Below are positions 42,153 to 51,142 of a stretch of DNA of 63,290 nt, one piece after another. Under the pieces are notes generated by a model. The model ran no database searches, had not been told where the DNA came from, and worked only from the letters and a program-made list of their open reading frames with translations. The stretch covers positions 1 to 63,290 of the forward strand of contig CAUFBM010000014.1 of NCBI GenBank assembly GCA_959023295.1. The letters run 5' to 3'. The number at the start of each line of letters is the position of its first letter. The stretch's first letter is position 1. The position numbers were made by a program, and so were the translations under genes. Source of the DNA: an uncultured Collinsella sp. Its GTDB lineage: Bacteria > Actinomycetota > Coriobacteriia > Coriobacteriales > Coriobacteriaceae.

Positions 42153-43331
42153 ATGAACGTTCTGGTCGTCAACGCAGGATCTTCGACCCTTAAGTATCAG
42201 GTCATCGATACCAAGTCCCACAAGGTGTCCGCAAAGGGCTCCTGCGAGCGCGTCTGCTTTACCGGCGGTACCTTCACCCACGCTGCCAACGGCTCCAAGA
42301 AGGTGACCGAGAACATCGAGTTCCCCGACCACAAGGTCGCCATCGAGGTCGTCCTGAAGGACCTCGAGGCCAACGGCGTCAAGATCGAGGGCATTGGCCA
42401 CCGTATCGTTCAGGGCGGCTGGTACTTTGGCGATTCCTCCCTCGTCGACGAGGACGTCCTCGCCAAGATCCGTGAGGTCGCCCCGCTGGCGCCGCTGCAC
42501 AACAACCCCGAGGCCAACGTTATCGAGTTCTGCCTGGAGCAGTATCCCGACCTGCCCAACGTCACGGTCTATGACACCGCTTTCCACTTCAACATGCCCG
42601 AGGTCGCCAAGACCTACGCCCTTCCCAAGGATGTTTGCGACAAGCTGCACATCCGTAAGTACGGCGCCCACGGCACCAGCTATCGTTACATCTCCAAGAA
42701 GGTCGCCGAGATGACCAACGGCGAGGCCCGCAAGGTTGTCGTGTGCCACATCGGCTCCGGTGCCTCCCTGTGCGCCATCGAGGACGGCAAGTGCATGGAT
42801 ACCACTATGGGCCTCACCCCGCTCGACGGCGTCATGATGGGCACCCGCTGCGGCTCCATCGACCCGGCTACCGTGTGCTACCTGCAGCGCGAGGGCGGCT
42901 ACACCTTCGACGAGGTCGACGAGATGATGAACAAGAAGTCCGGCCTTTTGGCTGTGACCGGTGGCAAGACCAACGACTGCCGCAACGTCGAGGAGCTTGC
43001 CGCCGCCGGCGACCCCGAGGCTCAGCTCGCCTTCGACATGTTCGTCTACAAGATTGCCGCCAAGGCTGCCGAGATGGCCACTTCCATGTGCGGTATGGAC
43101 ACGCTGGTCTTCACCGCCGGCATCGGTGAGCACGCTCCGGCCGTTCGCGCCGGCGTTGCCGACCGTCTGGCCTTTATGGGCGTCAAGATGGACCATGCCC
43201 GTAACGCCCTGCGTGGCGACGGCGCTTGGTGCCTGTCTGCCAAGGATTCCAAGGTCAAGATCTTCGTCATCCCCACGGACGAGGAGTTCATGATCGCTTC
43301 CGACGTCGAGCGCATCGTCAACGGCAAGTAA
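42153..43331 (+). CDS. ackA: Acetate kinase, first of two tandem copies
   Basis: Makes ATP from acetyl phosphate, or the reverse. The 392-aa protein has N-terminal VNAGSSTLKYQ, GHRIVQGG (catalytic Arg), PLAPLHN (His), MGTRCGSIDP (Arg) and the C-terminal Glu in TDEEFMI. Two oddities are visible. The usual GFHGTSH block reads GAHGTSYRY, so the Phe of the acetate pocket is Ala and the second His is Tyr. The usual SGDIDP reads CGSIDP. A second, divergent copy follows 164 nt later and pta is convergent. Confidence 0.93.
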   Translation: MNVLVVNAGSSTLKYQVIDTKSHKVSAKGSCERVCFTGGTFTHAANGSKKVTENIEFPDHKVAIEVVLKDLEANGVKIEGIGHRIVQGGWYFGDSSLVDEDVLAKIREVAPLAPLHNNPEANVIEFCLEQYPDLPNVTVYDTAFHFNMPEVAKTYALPKDVCDKLHIRKYGAHGTSYRYISKKVAEMTNGEARKVVVCHIGSGASLCAIEDGKCMDTTMGLTPLDGVMMGTRCGSIDPATVCYLQREGGYTFDEVDEMMNKKSGLLAVTGGKTNDCRNVEELAAAGDPEAQLAFDMFVYKIAAKAAEMATSMCGMDTLVFTAGIGEHAPAVRAGVADRLAFMGVKMDHARNALRGDGAWCLSAKDSKVKIFVIPTDEEFMIASDVERIVNGK

Positions 43332-43332
43332 T

Positions 43333-43382
43333 TGCAAGAGGGGAGGGGCTGGACGACCAAGTGTCGTTTAGTCCCTCTTTTG
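43333..43382 (+). terminator. Terminator between the acetate kinase genes
   Basis: Imperfect stem GCAAGAGGG / CCCTCTTTTGC with internal GGCTGGACGA pairing and a T-rich 3' arm. Confidence 0.6.
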
Positions 43383-43439
43383 CGCTCGTTGGGCGATATG
43401 CTGATAGCTATTTATCAAGATATGATAACTTCTTATTAA

Positions 43440-43476
43440 AATACGGCCGCCTTAAGGGGTCTGCGTCGGCCGTATT
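43440..43476 (+). other. Leader hairpin of the second acetate kinase
   Basis: A perfect 10-bp AATACGGCCG / CGGCCGTATT stem, ending 18 nt before the start codon and just upstream of the AAAGGAG site. Confidence 0.55.
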
Positions 43477-43494
43477 GCACTGCAAAGGAGTCTC

Positions 43495-44673
43495 ATGAAC
43501 GTACTTGTTGTCAACGCCGGCAGTTCAAGCCTTAAATATCAGCTTTTGGATACCGATACCCGCGAGGTTTTCGCCAAGGGCAACTGCGAGCGTATCGGAT
43601 CGGACATGGGCATCTTTGGCCACTCCGAGAACGGTGGCGCCAAACAGACCGAGGAGGTTCCCTTCCCCGATCATCGCTCTGCTATCGCTCGCGTGCTCGA
43701 GGAGCTCGAGAAGACCGACTTTACGATTGATGGCATTGGACATCGCATCGTTCAAGGCGGCTGGCACTTCGATGATTCTGCGGTCGTCGACGACGAGGTC
43801 ATGGCTAAGATTCTCGAGGTGGCACCGCTTGCTCCGCTGCACAACTACGGCGAGGCGGCGGCGATTGAGTATTGCCGTGAGAAGTATCCGGAGCTGCCCA
43901 ACGTGGCCGTCTTCGACACCTCGTTCCACATGACCATGCCCGAGGTCGCCTACACCTACGCCCTGCCCAAGGACGTGTGCGACAAGTATCACGTGCGCAA
44001 GTACGGAGCCCACGGTACGAGCCACCGCTATGAGTGGATGATGGCCAAGGAGATCCTGGGCTCGCGCTGCCACCGCCTGCTCTCGTGCCATTTGGGCAAC
44101 GGCGCCTCGCTTGCCGCCATCGAGGACGGTGTATGCCGTGACACCACGATGGGGCTCACGCCGCTTGACGGCCTGATGATGGGAACCCGCTGCGGCTCTA
44201 TCGACCCGGCTACCGTGTGCTACCTGCAGCGCGAGGGCGGCTACAGCTACCAGGAAGTCGACGACATGATGAACAAGCAGTCTGGTCTGCTCGCCATCTC
44301 GGGTATCTCCAACGACGCCCGCGACATTCGCACGCGCGCCTCCGAGGGAGATGAGCGCTGCCTGCTCGCCTTCGATATGTTCGCCTATAAGGCTATGCAG
44401 CAGGCCGGCTCCATGATCGCTTCTATGGCGGGCGTGGATACCATTACCTTCACTGCCGGCATCGGCGAGAACGACTGGTCGATCCGCAAGGCCTTCTGCG
44501 ACTGCTTTGAGTGGTTGGGCGTGCGCATCGACAACAACAAGAACCGTGAGGCCGTGGGCAGCGGCCCGCAGGTCATCAGTGCCGCCGGTTCCGCCGTCAC
44601 GGTCATGGTCATCCCCACCGACGAGGAATACATGATCGCCCACGACGTCGAGCGTCTGACCAAGAACAACTAA
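43495..44673 (+). CDS. ackA: Acetate kinase, second tandem copy
   Basis: A 392-aa paralogue of the upstream gene with the same motifs (VNAGSSSLKYQ, GHRIVQGG, PLAPLHN, MGTRCGSIDP, TDEEYMI). It keeps the second His (GAHGTSHRYEW) that copy 1 has lost, but shares the Phe-to-Ala change in the acyl pocket. The middle (EWMMAKEILGSRC against ISKKVAEMTNGEA) and the region 255-300 diverge, so the duplication is old. The ribosome binding site is AAAGGAG. The kinases may differ in acyl substrate or regulation. Confidence 0.92.
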   Translation: MNVLVVNAGSSSLKYQLLDTDTREVFAKGNCERIGSDMGIFGHSENGGAKQTEEVPFPDHRSAIARVLEELEKTDFTIDGIGHRIVQGGWHFDDSAVVDDEVMAKILEVAPLAPLHNYGEAAAIEYCREKYPELPNVAVFDTSFHMTMPEVAYTYALPKDVCDKYHVRKYGAHGTSHRYEWMMAKEILGSRCHRLLSCHLGNGASLAAIEDGVCRDTTMGLTPLDGLMMGTRCGSIDPATVCYLQREGGYSYQEVDDMMNKQSGLLAISGISNDARDIRTRASEGDERCLLAFDMFAYKAMQQAGSMIASMAGVDTITFTAGIGENDWSIRKAFCDCFEWLGVRIDNNKNREAVGSGPQVISAAGSAVTVMVIPTDEEYMIAHDVERLTKNN

Positions 44674-44695
44674 CGCGCGCATTTACAAGTAAACG

Positions 44696-44731
44696 AAAGG
44701 CCTCCAGAGCAACAGCTCCGGAGGCCTTTTT
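44696..44731 (+). terminator. Terminator after the second acetate kinase
   Basis: AAAGGCCTCCAGAGC against GCTCCGGAGGCCTTT stem with a T run. Confidence 0.9.
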
Positions 44732-44879
44732 ACTAGCAGGCGGAAATACCAGTCCCAAAGTGACCATCGCCAGCAACGCTTGCGCCCCTAGCAACGGCAC
44801 CCATCCATTCAGATCTTCAGCCCCAGCTCGTAGTCAAGCCGCCGTCCACTCCAGATGCCCTGATTGCTACGTAGCGGCA

Positions 44880-45006
44880 GGGACCCTACAGGGTAAAGCT
44901 CTGAAAACATTCCGCAGGACGGAGGAAGCCCCCGCCGCGCGTAGCGCGCAGCGGGGGCTTCCGACATGTCCGAGGACGTTTTCAGAGCTTTACCCTGTAG
45001 GGTCCC
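44880..45006 (-). other. Nested hairpin element 1, behind pta
   Basis: The outer arms are perfect 29-nt complements (44880-44908 and 44978-45006, beginning GGGACCCTACAGGG). Inside lies a second perfect 12-bp stem GGAAGCCCCCGC / GCGGGGGCTTCC with a CGCGC-GTA-GCGCG tip. On the minus strand it starts 15 nt after the pta stop. The flanks of the inner stem read GTCCTC and CTGCGGAA, like the elements at 48493 and 48697. Confidence 0.75.
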
Positions 45007-45021
45007 GAGGGGATATGTCCG

Positions 45022-46002
45022 CTACTCAGCCATCTGAGCCTGGACGGCGGTGATGGCAACGACACCCACGATGTCGTCGGCAGAGCAGCCGCGCGAAAGG
45101 TCGTTGACCGGCTTGGCGATGCCCTGCAGGATGGGGCCGTAGGCGTCGGCGCCGGCGAAGCGCTGGACGAGCTTGTAGCCGATGTTGCCGGCCTCAAGGT
45201 CGGGGAACACCAGCACGTTGGCCTTGCCGGCAACGGAGGAGCCGGGAGCCTTGAGCTGGGCGACGGTGGGGACGATAGCGGCATCGAGCTGCAGGTCGCC
45301 ATCGATGGCGAGCTCGGGAGCCTTCTCGTGGCAGAACTTTACGGCCTCCTGGACCTTCTTGGCGACCTCGCCGCCGGCGGAGCCCATGGTGGAGTAGGAG
45401 AGCATGGCCACGTGCGGCTCAACGTTGCCCATGAAGGTGGACCAGGAGTGAGCGGAGGCGATGGCGATCTCGGAGAGCTCGTCGGAGGACGGGTTGATGT
45501 TGAGGCCGCAGTCGGCGAAGATCAGCGTGCCGTCGGTGCCGAACTGCGGGGTGTCGGTGCACATCACGAAGAAGGCCGAGACCAGCTTGGTGCCCGGGGC
45601 GGTCTTGAGGATCTGCAGCGCGGGGCGCAGGGTGTCGGCGGTGGAGTGGCAGGCGCCGGAGACCAGGCCGTCGGCATCGCCCATCTTGACCATCATGGTG
45701 CCAAAGTAGGTAGCGTCCATCACCTGGGCGCGAGCCTGCTCGATGGTGACGCCCTTCTTGGCGCGGAGCTCGGCAAACTTCTGCGCGTACTCCTCGTGCT
45801 TCTCGGCATTGCGCGGATCGATGACGGTAGCGCCGGGAACGTTGATCTCGTCGGGGTTACCCAGGATGACGATCTTTGCCAGGCCCTCCTCGATGATCTT
45901 GGTGGCTGCGACGATGGTGCGCGGATCCTCGCCCTCAGGCAGGACGATCGTCTTAAGGTCGGCCTTGGCGGCAGACTTCATACGGTTTAGGAAATCGCTC
46001 AT
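45022..46002 (-). CDS. pta: Phosphate acetyltransferase
   Basis: Interconverts acetyl-CoA and acetyl phosphate, the substrate of the acetate kinases convergent with it. The 326-aa protein is the short Pta form without the N-terminal regulatory domain. It has IVLPEGEDPRTI, DGLVSGACHSTAD (about 130-142), the conserved TVAQLKAPGSSVAGKANVLV and PDLEAGNIGYK blocks, and the C-terminal LSRGCSADDI. The ATG follows AAGGAG. An AAACCCGCT-GCT-AGCGGGTTT hairpin at 46056-46076 lies in its leader. Confidence 0.94.
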   Translation of the reverse strand: MSDFLNRMKSAAKADLKTIVLPEGEDPRTIVAATKIIEEGLAKIVILGNPDEINVPGATVIDPRNAEKHEEYAQKFAELRAKKGVTIEQARAQVMDATYFGTMMVKMGDADGLVSGACHSTADTLRPALQILKTAPGTKLVSAFFVMCTDTPQFGTDGTLIFADCGLNINPSSDELSEIAIASAHSWSTFMGNVEPHVAMLSYSTMGSAGGEVAKKVQEAVKFCHEKAPELAIDGDLQLDAAIVPTVAQLKAPGSSVAGKANVLVFPDLEAGNIGYKLVQRFAGADAYGPILQGIAKPVNDLSRGCSADDIVGVVAITAVQAQMAE

Positions 46003-46149
46003 GTTACTCCTTACAAGCGTTTCGCTAAGCTCCAGGCGCCCGGCTGTTCACGAATAAACCCGCTGCTAGCGGGTTTACCTTTCAATTATGTTCGCCGCGG
46101 TGCTTGAGCTTTCCTTGTGTGGCAAGCTCATTATAGGACGCATTAGCGC

Positions 46150-46155
46150 TATAAT
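46150..46155 (+). promoter_or_regulatory. -10 element upstream of glf
   Basis: Consensus TATAAT 79 nt before the glf start; the -35 is not clear. Confidence 0.4.
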
Positions 46156-46233
46156 CGCTCTGATAAATATGTCTCGAAGAATGTTCGAGAAAAGCCCAGC
46201 TAACGAGCCCGTGGCTTTTGACAAGGAGTATCG

Positions 46234-47436
46234 ATGCAGATTACCTCAGGCCTGCCTGAAGGCTTTAACGCCGGCGCATACGACATGATTGTCGTCGGTG
46301 CCGGTTATGCCGGTGCCGTTTGTGCCCGCCGTCTCGCCGAGACCATCGGCTATCGTGTTGCCGTTCTGGAGCGCCGTAGCCACATTGCGGGTAACGCCTA
46401 CGACTGCGCTGATGAGGCCGGAATCCTGGTCCACGAGTATGGTCCGCACATCTACCATACCTTTAATGAGCGCGTCCACAATTTCCTGTCGCGCTTTACC
46501 AAGTGGACGGACTACCAGCACAAGGTGCTTGCCAACATCAACGGCACCCTCATGCCCGTGCCTTTTAACCACGCGAGCCTCAAGCTCGCCTTTGGCGACG
46601 AGCGCGGCGAGGAGCTGTATCAGAAGCTCGTGGAGACCTTTGGCAAGGACGTCAAGGTGCCCATCATGGAGCTGCGCAAGAAGAACGACCCGGATCTTGC
46701 CGAGGTCGCCGATTACGTCTACGAGAACGTCTTTTTGCATTACACCATGAAGCAGTGGGGCCAGACGCCCGACCAGATCGATCCCTCGATCACCGGTCGC
46801 GTTCCCGTCTTTGTGGGCGACGATGACCGCTACTTCCCGCAGGCTCCCTTCCAGGGCATGCCGCAGGACGGCTATACCGCGCTGTTCGAGCACATGCTCG
46901 ACCACGATCTGATTGATGTGTTCTGCGACGTGGACGCCCGCGATCTCTTCGAGATCGACGAGACCACCGTCAAGATCGACGGCAAGGTCTATGGCGGCGA
47001 GATCGTCTACACCGGTCCGCTCGACGAGCTGTTCAATCTCGATCTGGGCGCGCTACCGTACCGTACGCTCGACATGAAGTTCGAGACGCTCGATATGGAC
47101 CAGTTCCAGCCCGTGGGCACCGTCAACTACACCACGAGCGAGGATTACACGCGTATCACCGAGTTCAAGAACATGACCGGTCAGGTCCTGCCCGGCAAGA
47201 CCACCATCATGAAGGAGTACTCCAAGGCCTATACGCCCGGCTCGGGCGAGACGCCGTACTACGCCATTCTGGAGCCCGAGAACCGTGAGCTCTATGAGTG
47301 CTATCTTGAGCGCGTTCAGAACCTGACGAACTTCCACCCGGTGGGTCGCCTGGCCGAGTATCGTTACTACGATATGGATGCCGTGACCAACTCCGCCCTC
47401 GATCTTTCGGATGAGATTATCGCCTGCCATGCATAA
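46234..47436 (+). CDS. glf: UDP-galactopyranose mutase
   Basis: Converts UDP-galactopyranose to UDP-galactofuranose for surface glycans. The 400-aa FAD protein has the dinucleotide loop VVGAGYAGAVCARR (about 15-28), HIAGNAYD, the HEYGPHIYHT block and a C-terminal GRLAEYRYYDMD, near the FAD-binding Arg. The ATG has AAGGAG. A glycosyltransferase gene overlaps its end by 8 nt, so the two are translated together. Confidence 0.94.
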   Translation: MQITSGLPEGFNAGAYDMIVVGAGYAGAVCARRLAETIGYRVAVLERRSHIAGNAYDCADEAGILVHEYGPHIYHTFNERVHNFLSRFTKWTDYQHKVLANINGTLMPVPFNHASLKLAFGDERGEELYQKLVETFGKDVKVPIMELRKKNDPDLAEVADYVYENVFLHYTMKQWGQTPDQIDPSITGRVPVFVGDDDRYFPQAPFQGMPQDGYTALFEHMLDHDLIDVFCDVDARDLFEIDETTVKIDGKVYGGEIVYTGPLDELFNLDLGALPYRTLDMKFETLDMDQFQPVGTVNYTTSEDYTRITEFKNMTGQVLPGKTTIMKEYSKAYTPGSGETPYYAILEPENRELYECYLERVQNLTNFHPVGRLAEYRYYDMDAVTNSALDLSDEIIACHA

Positions 47437-48460
47437 AGTCATATCATTCGGTATTCCCTCGTATAACGCCGCCAAGGACATGGACCATTGCATCACCTCC
47501 ATTCTGGAGGGGAGCAATTACGCCACCGATATCGAGATCATCATCGTCGATGACGGTTCCAAGGACGAGACGGCGGCCAAGGCCGATGAGTGGGAGACGC
47601 GTTACCCCGGAATCATCCGCGCGGTGCATCAGGAGAACGGCGGCCACGGCATTGCCGTCCTTTCGGGCTTGCGCGAGGCACAGGGCACCTACTACAAAGT
47701 TGTCGACTCGGACGACTGGCTCGATGGCGCAGCCCTGTCGACCATGCTTTCGATCCTTCGCGGTTTTGAGGAGCGCGACCAGCGCGTCGACCTCTTTATC
47801 TCGAACTATGTGTACGAGAAGGTTTACGAGGGTACGCACACCGCTATTGGCTACAAGTTTGCCCTGCCGCGGAAAAAGATCTTTACCTGGGACCAGATTG
47901 GTCATTTCCGTCTGGACCAGAATCTGCTCATGCACAGCCTGTGCTATCGCACGGATGTGCTGCGCGCGTCCAATCTGCCTATGCCGCCGCACACGTTCTA
48001 TGTAGACAACATCTACGCCTACGTGCCGCTACCGCGCTGCAAGACCATGTACTACGCCGACATCGACCTCTACCGCTACTTTATCGGCCGTGAGGGCCAA
48101 AGCGTCAACGAGGCCACGATGGTCAAGCGTCTGGACCAACAGTTTCGCGTGACGCGCATCATGATGGAGTCGTTCCACCTGTACAGCGATGTCGAGTCGT
48201 CGCGTCTGCGCTCGTACATGATGGGCTATTTCACCATGATGATGGCAATCTGCTCGGTGCTCACTAAGCTTTCCGACGAGGATTGTGCCGACGAGCGCCT
48301 GAAGACGTTGTGGAGTGATTTAAAGGCCTATGACGAGCGTATGTATCGTCGTGCACGCTACGGTGTGGTCGGCTTCTTCACCAACCTGCGCGGTCGGGCT
48401 GGTGACAAAACCACACTCGGCCTATACCGTCTTGCCTCAAAGATCTTCAAATTCAACTAG
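47429..48460 (+). CDS. Family 2 glycosyltransferase
   Basis: A 343-aa GT-A fold transferase. N-terminal SFGIPSYNAAKDM is followed by the nucleotide-binding IIIVDDGSKDET (about 32-43), then VVDSDDWLDG (the DXD-type metal site, near 91-100). The C-terminal half has helical membrane-associated stretches but no clear transmembrane span. The overlap with glf suggests it transfers galactofuranose or acts in the same glycan pathway. The acceptor is unknown. A nested hairpin begins 32 nt after its stop. Confidence 0.87.
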   Translation: MHKVISFGIPSYNAAKDMDHCITSILEGSNYATDIEIIIVDDGSKDETAAKADEWETRYPGIIRAVHQENGGHGIAVLSGLREAQGTYYKVVDSDDWLDGAALSTMLSILRGFEERDQRVDLFISNYVYEKVYEGTHTAIGYKFALPRKKIFTWDQIGHFRLDQNLLMHSLCYRTDVLRASNLPMPPHTFYVDNIYAYVPLPRCKTMYYADIDLYRYFIGREGQSVNEATMVKRLDQQFRVTRIMMESFHLYSDVESSRLRSYMMGYFTMMMAICSVLTKLSDEDCADERLKTLWSDLKAYDERMYRRARYGVVGFFTNLRGRAGDKTTLGLYRLASKIFKFN

Positions 48461-48492
48461 CTGCTGAGTAATCGCTGCTGATGGGTTGACTG

Positions 48493-48602
48493 GGCCCCTT
48501 GGCCTTTAGTTTGCTACTGCGAACAGTCCTGCTCGCACGGAAAGCACATTAAGTGCTTTCCGGCTCGTGCGGAACTTGTATCAAACTAAAGGCCAAGGGG
48601 CC
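48493..48602 (+). other. Nested hairpin element 2, behind the glycosyltransferase
   Basis: Outer arms of 20-21 nt are perfect complements (GGCCCCTTGGCCTTTAGTTT at 48493; complement at 48583-48602). The core reads CAGTCCTG, CTCGCACG, GAAAGCAC-ATTAA-GTGCTTTC, GGCTCGTGCGGAACT. The core is nearly the same as in element 3 when both are read away from the upstream gene, whereas the outer arms are unrelated. Confidence 0.8.
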
Positions 48603-48696
48603 TCTGCTACAAGAATCGATTGTCAGGCTGCCAGAATTTGAAGATCTTAGACGCGCGGTACACAGGGGCCTGGGCTGAAAGGGATTTAGTTGAGTA

Positions 48697-48821
48697 GGTT
48701 GCCCGGTGGGTCTTGGTTATGTTTGTCGCGAGTTCCGCACGAGCCGAAGAGCACTTAATGTGCTCTTCGTGCGAGCCAGGACTGTAGAGCAGCAAACATA
48801 ACCAAGACCCACCGGGCAACC
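48697..48821 (-). other. Nested hairpin element 3, behind the P1 peptidase
   Basis: Perfect 29-nt outer arms (GGTTGCCCGGTGGGTCTTGG onward at 48697-48725; complement at 48793-48821). On the minus strand the core is CAGTCCTGGCTCGCACG, AAGAGCAC-ATTAA-GTGCTCTT, CGGCTCGTGCGGAACT. It starts 12 nt behind the peptidase stop. Confidence 0.8.
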
Positions 48822-48833
48822 GGACGAGTTAGT

Positions 48834-49835
48834 TTACTTCGCGGCGCCGGGGATGCCGTGGGAGGTTTTAGCGGTTTTGGCTCCGTTTACGATGGCAGCT
48901 TCTAGGGCCCTTACTGCGAGCATACCCAGCAGGTCTAGGGGAACGGCGGCGCTTGCCTGGGCTCCCAGTTTGCCGCTGGCAAGGGTGTAGATGGTGTCGC
49001 CGTCGTTGGTGGTGTGTGTGGGGCGGATGGCGTGCGCGTAGGCGTCTGCTGCCATTTGGGAGACCTTGGTAGCCCGCGCCTTAGTGAGCTCCATGTTGGT
49101 GACGATGCAGCTGATGGTGGTGTTGGTGCGGTCGAGCGGCATTTGCATGGAGCCGGCTGCGGCAAAGGCTGCGAGCTCCATGTCGACGATCTGGTCGCTA
49201 TCGGCTGTGGCGCGCATGCCGGCGACCCACTCGCCAGTGGTCGGGTCGATGACGTTGCCGCAGGCGTTGACCGAGACCACGGCGCCCACTTTGACGGGAC
49301 CGAGTGCCACGGCGGCAGCTCCAAGGCCGGCCTTCATGCAGGTGGCAGGCCCCATGAGCTTGCCTACGGTGGCGCCGGTACCGGCGCCCACGTTGCCTTG
49401 CTCGAGCGTGGCAGGGGTGTGGTCGAGCGCCTCGCGCACGGCGGCGATACCGGCCTCAATGTCGGGGCGCACGGTGGGGTCGCCAAAGGCGAGGTCGAAG
49501 ATGCAGCTGGAGCACACGATAGGCACCTGCGTGGGGCCGACGGGAAGGCCGATGCCGCGGCTCTCAAGCTCGCGAGCGACGCCGCTTGCAGCCTCGAGGC
49601 CAAAGGCCGATCCACCCGAAAGGCAGACGGCGTGGACCTTGTCGACGGTGTTCTCGGGACGCAGCAGGTCGGTTTCGCGCGATGCTGGAGCACCGCCGCG
49701 AACGTCAACGCCGCCGGTGGCGCCCTCGGGTGCCACGATTACGGTGCAACCGGTGCCGGCCTCCTCGTCCGTATAGTTGCCATAGCAAAAGCCATCGACA
49801 TCGCAGACGTCAATGGCCTCGAGCAGTGTATCCAT
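48834..49835 (-). CDS. P1 (S58) family peptidase / aminopeptidase
   Basis: A 333-aa protein of the DmpA/P1 Ntn-hydrolase-like family, which self-cleaves to form alpha and beta chains. It shows GNYTDEEAGTGCTVIV, CLSGGSAFGLEAA (about 70-82) and the conserved GNVGAGTGATVGK (about 147-159). The cleavage nucleophile is probably a Ser/Thr in the TNTTISCIVTN segment (about 238-248). No signal peptide. The ATG has AGGAG. Function is likely release of N-terminal residues from short or D-residue peptides. Confidence 0.85.
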   Translation of the reverse strand: MDTLLEAIDVCDVDGFCYGNYTDEEAGTGCTVIVAPEGATGGVDVRGGAPASRETDLLRPENTVDKVHAVCLSGGSAFGLEAASGVARELESRGIGLPVGPTQVPIVCSSCIFDLAFGDPTVRPDIEAGIAAVREALDHTPATLEQGNVGAGTGATVGKLMGPATCMKAGLGAAAVALGPVKVGAVVSVNACGNVIDPTTGEWVAGMRATADSDQIVDMELAAFAAAGSMQMPLDRTNTTISCIVTNMELTKARATKVSQMAADAYAHAIRPTHTTNDGDTIYTLASGKLGAQASAAVPLDLLGMLAVRALEAAIVNGAKTAKTSHGIPGAAK

Positions 49836-49901
49836 GTTTAACTCCTATCGGTTTTCCGCCGCGCCTTGTGCCCGGTCGGGATCCGTACGGTACGCCAAAA
49901 T

Positions 49902-49928
49902 TGTAGGCGCTGGGGAATACCCAGCGCC
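49902..49928 (-). terminator. Terminator after maf
   Basis: Minus-strand GGCGCTGGG / CCCAGCGCC stem with a TACAATTTT tail, 8 nt after the maf stop. Confidence 0.7.
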
Positions 49929-49936
49929 AGATGCAA

Positions 49937-50518
49937 TTACGAGAGTTTTTGAATCGCGCGCGCGACGCGGGCGATGGGTAAGCCCACCACGTTATAGAAG
50001 TCGCCCGAAATATCGTGCACGAGCATGCGTCCGCCTGTGCCCTGAATGCCGTAGGCGCCGGCCTTGTCCATGGGCTCACCCGAGGCGACGTAGCGCTCGA
50101 TCTGCTCGTCGGTGAGCTCGTAGAACGTCACGTCGGTCACATCGACAAACGACAGGCTCTCGGCGGCATGCGGAGCTGTAGCGTCGCCGGCTTTAACGAT
50201 GCAGACGCCGGTCGCCACCTGGTGCGTGCGGCCCGAAAGCTCGCGGAGCATGGTGCGCGCCTCGTCCTCGTTTGCCGGCTTACCCAATATTTGGCCGTCA
50301 AAGGTGACAATAGTATCGGCCGCGACGGTCAACTCATTGGGTTCGGCATGCTCGGCCGCGACGGCAGCAGCTTTGGCACGCGCCAAGCGCTCGACGAGCG
50401 TAAGCGGAGCTTCGCCATCAAAAGGCGTTTCATCGATGTCTGCGGGAATTACGCGAATGTTATAGCCCGCCTCGCGCATCAGCTCTATGCGGCGCGGCGA
50501 TTGCGAAGCCAAAATCAT
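49937..50518 (-). CDS. maf: Maf-type nucleoside triphosphate pyrophosphatase
   Basis: A 193-aa house-cleaning enzyme that hydrolyses modified or pyrimidine NTPs. It starts LASQSPRRIELMREAG, has DETPFDG, the AADTIVTFDGQILGKP segment (about 67-82) with the catalytic Asp, and GRTHQVATGVC. The start overlaps the stop of the DJ-1 gene upstream. Confidence 0.93.
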   Translation of the reverse strand: MILASQSPRRIELMREAGYNIRVIPADIDETPFDGEAPLTLVERLARAKAAAVAAEHAEPNELTVAADTIVTFDGQILGKPANEDEARTMLRELSGRTHQVATGVCIVKAGDATAPHAAESLSFVDVTDVTFYELTDEQIERYVASGEPMDKAGAYGIQGTGGRMLVHDISGDFYNVVGLPIARVARAIQKLS

Positions 50519-51057
50519 AGTTGGATGCCCTCGGCGACCTTCTCGACGGCCTTTTCGCCGGCGAGCGTGCGCAGCAGCTCCAAGGCAAAGGGGAGTGACT
50601 GTGCCATGCCGCTGGCAGTGATGATATTGCCGTCTTGCGTGACCTTCTCGCCGGTATAGGTGCCCTCGGGGAAGCTCTTCTCAAAGCCGGGGAAGCACGT
50701 GGCGCGGCGTCCCTCGAGTAGACCAAGCTCGCCTAGGATAAACGGGGCGGCGCAGATGGCGGCAACGTGCTTGGTCGCGGCGAAATCGCAGACTACGTTG
50801 CAGACGCGCTGGTCGGCGCGCAGGTTGGTGGCACCGGGCAGGCCGCCGGGCAGCACGACGCAGTCGTACTCGTCAAAGTCAATCTCGTCAAAGAGCACAT
50901 CACAGGTCACGGGGATCTGCAGCGAGCTCACGACCTCGCGCGTGGGCATGATCGAGACGAGCGTGGCGCGCACGCCGCCGCGACGCATGACATCGACCAT
51001 GGTCAGACATTCAATCGTTTCAAAGCCATCGGCGGCGAGAACGGCAACGCTGGGCAT
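50515..51057 (-). CDS. DJ-1/PfpI family protein
   Basis: A 180-aa DJ-1 fold protein. AVLAADGFETIE at residues 5-16 carries the conserved Glu. The nucleophilic elbow is AAICAAPFILGE (Cys about 103), preceded by VLPGGLPGATNLR. Family members act as glyoxalases, deglycase-like enzymes or chaperones. The ATG at 51057 follows AAAGGAAC; a longer frame exists but lacks a site. It is in an operon with maf. Confidence 0.9.
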   Translation of the reverse strand: MPSVAVLAADGFETIECLTMVDVMRRGGVRATLVSIMPTREVVSSLQIPVTCDVLFDEIDFDEYDCVVLPGGLPGATNLRADQRVCNVVCDFAATKHVAAICAAPFILGELGLLEGRRATCFPGFEKSFPEGTYTGEKVTQDGNIITASGMAQSLPFALELLRTLAGEKAVEKVAEGIQL

Positions 51058-51142
51058 GAGAGTTCCTTTCGTAAGGCGGCATACAATTAGGCGTCTTATA
51101 CCCCGAAGACATGCGCTTGCCACGCTCGATTTCCCAATGTTT

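Noticed and set aside
44732..44879. Small ORFs between ackA copy 2 and the nested hairpin
   Set aside because: No ribosome binding site and no conserved-looking peptide; left as non-coding.
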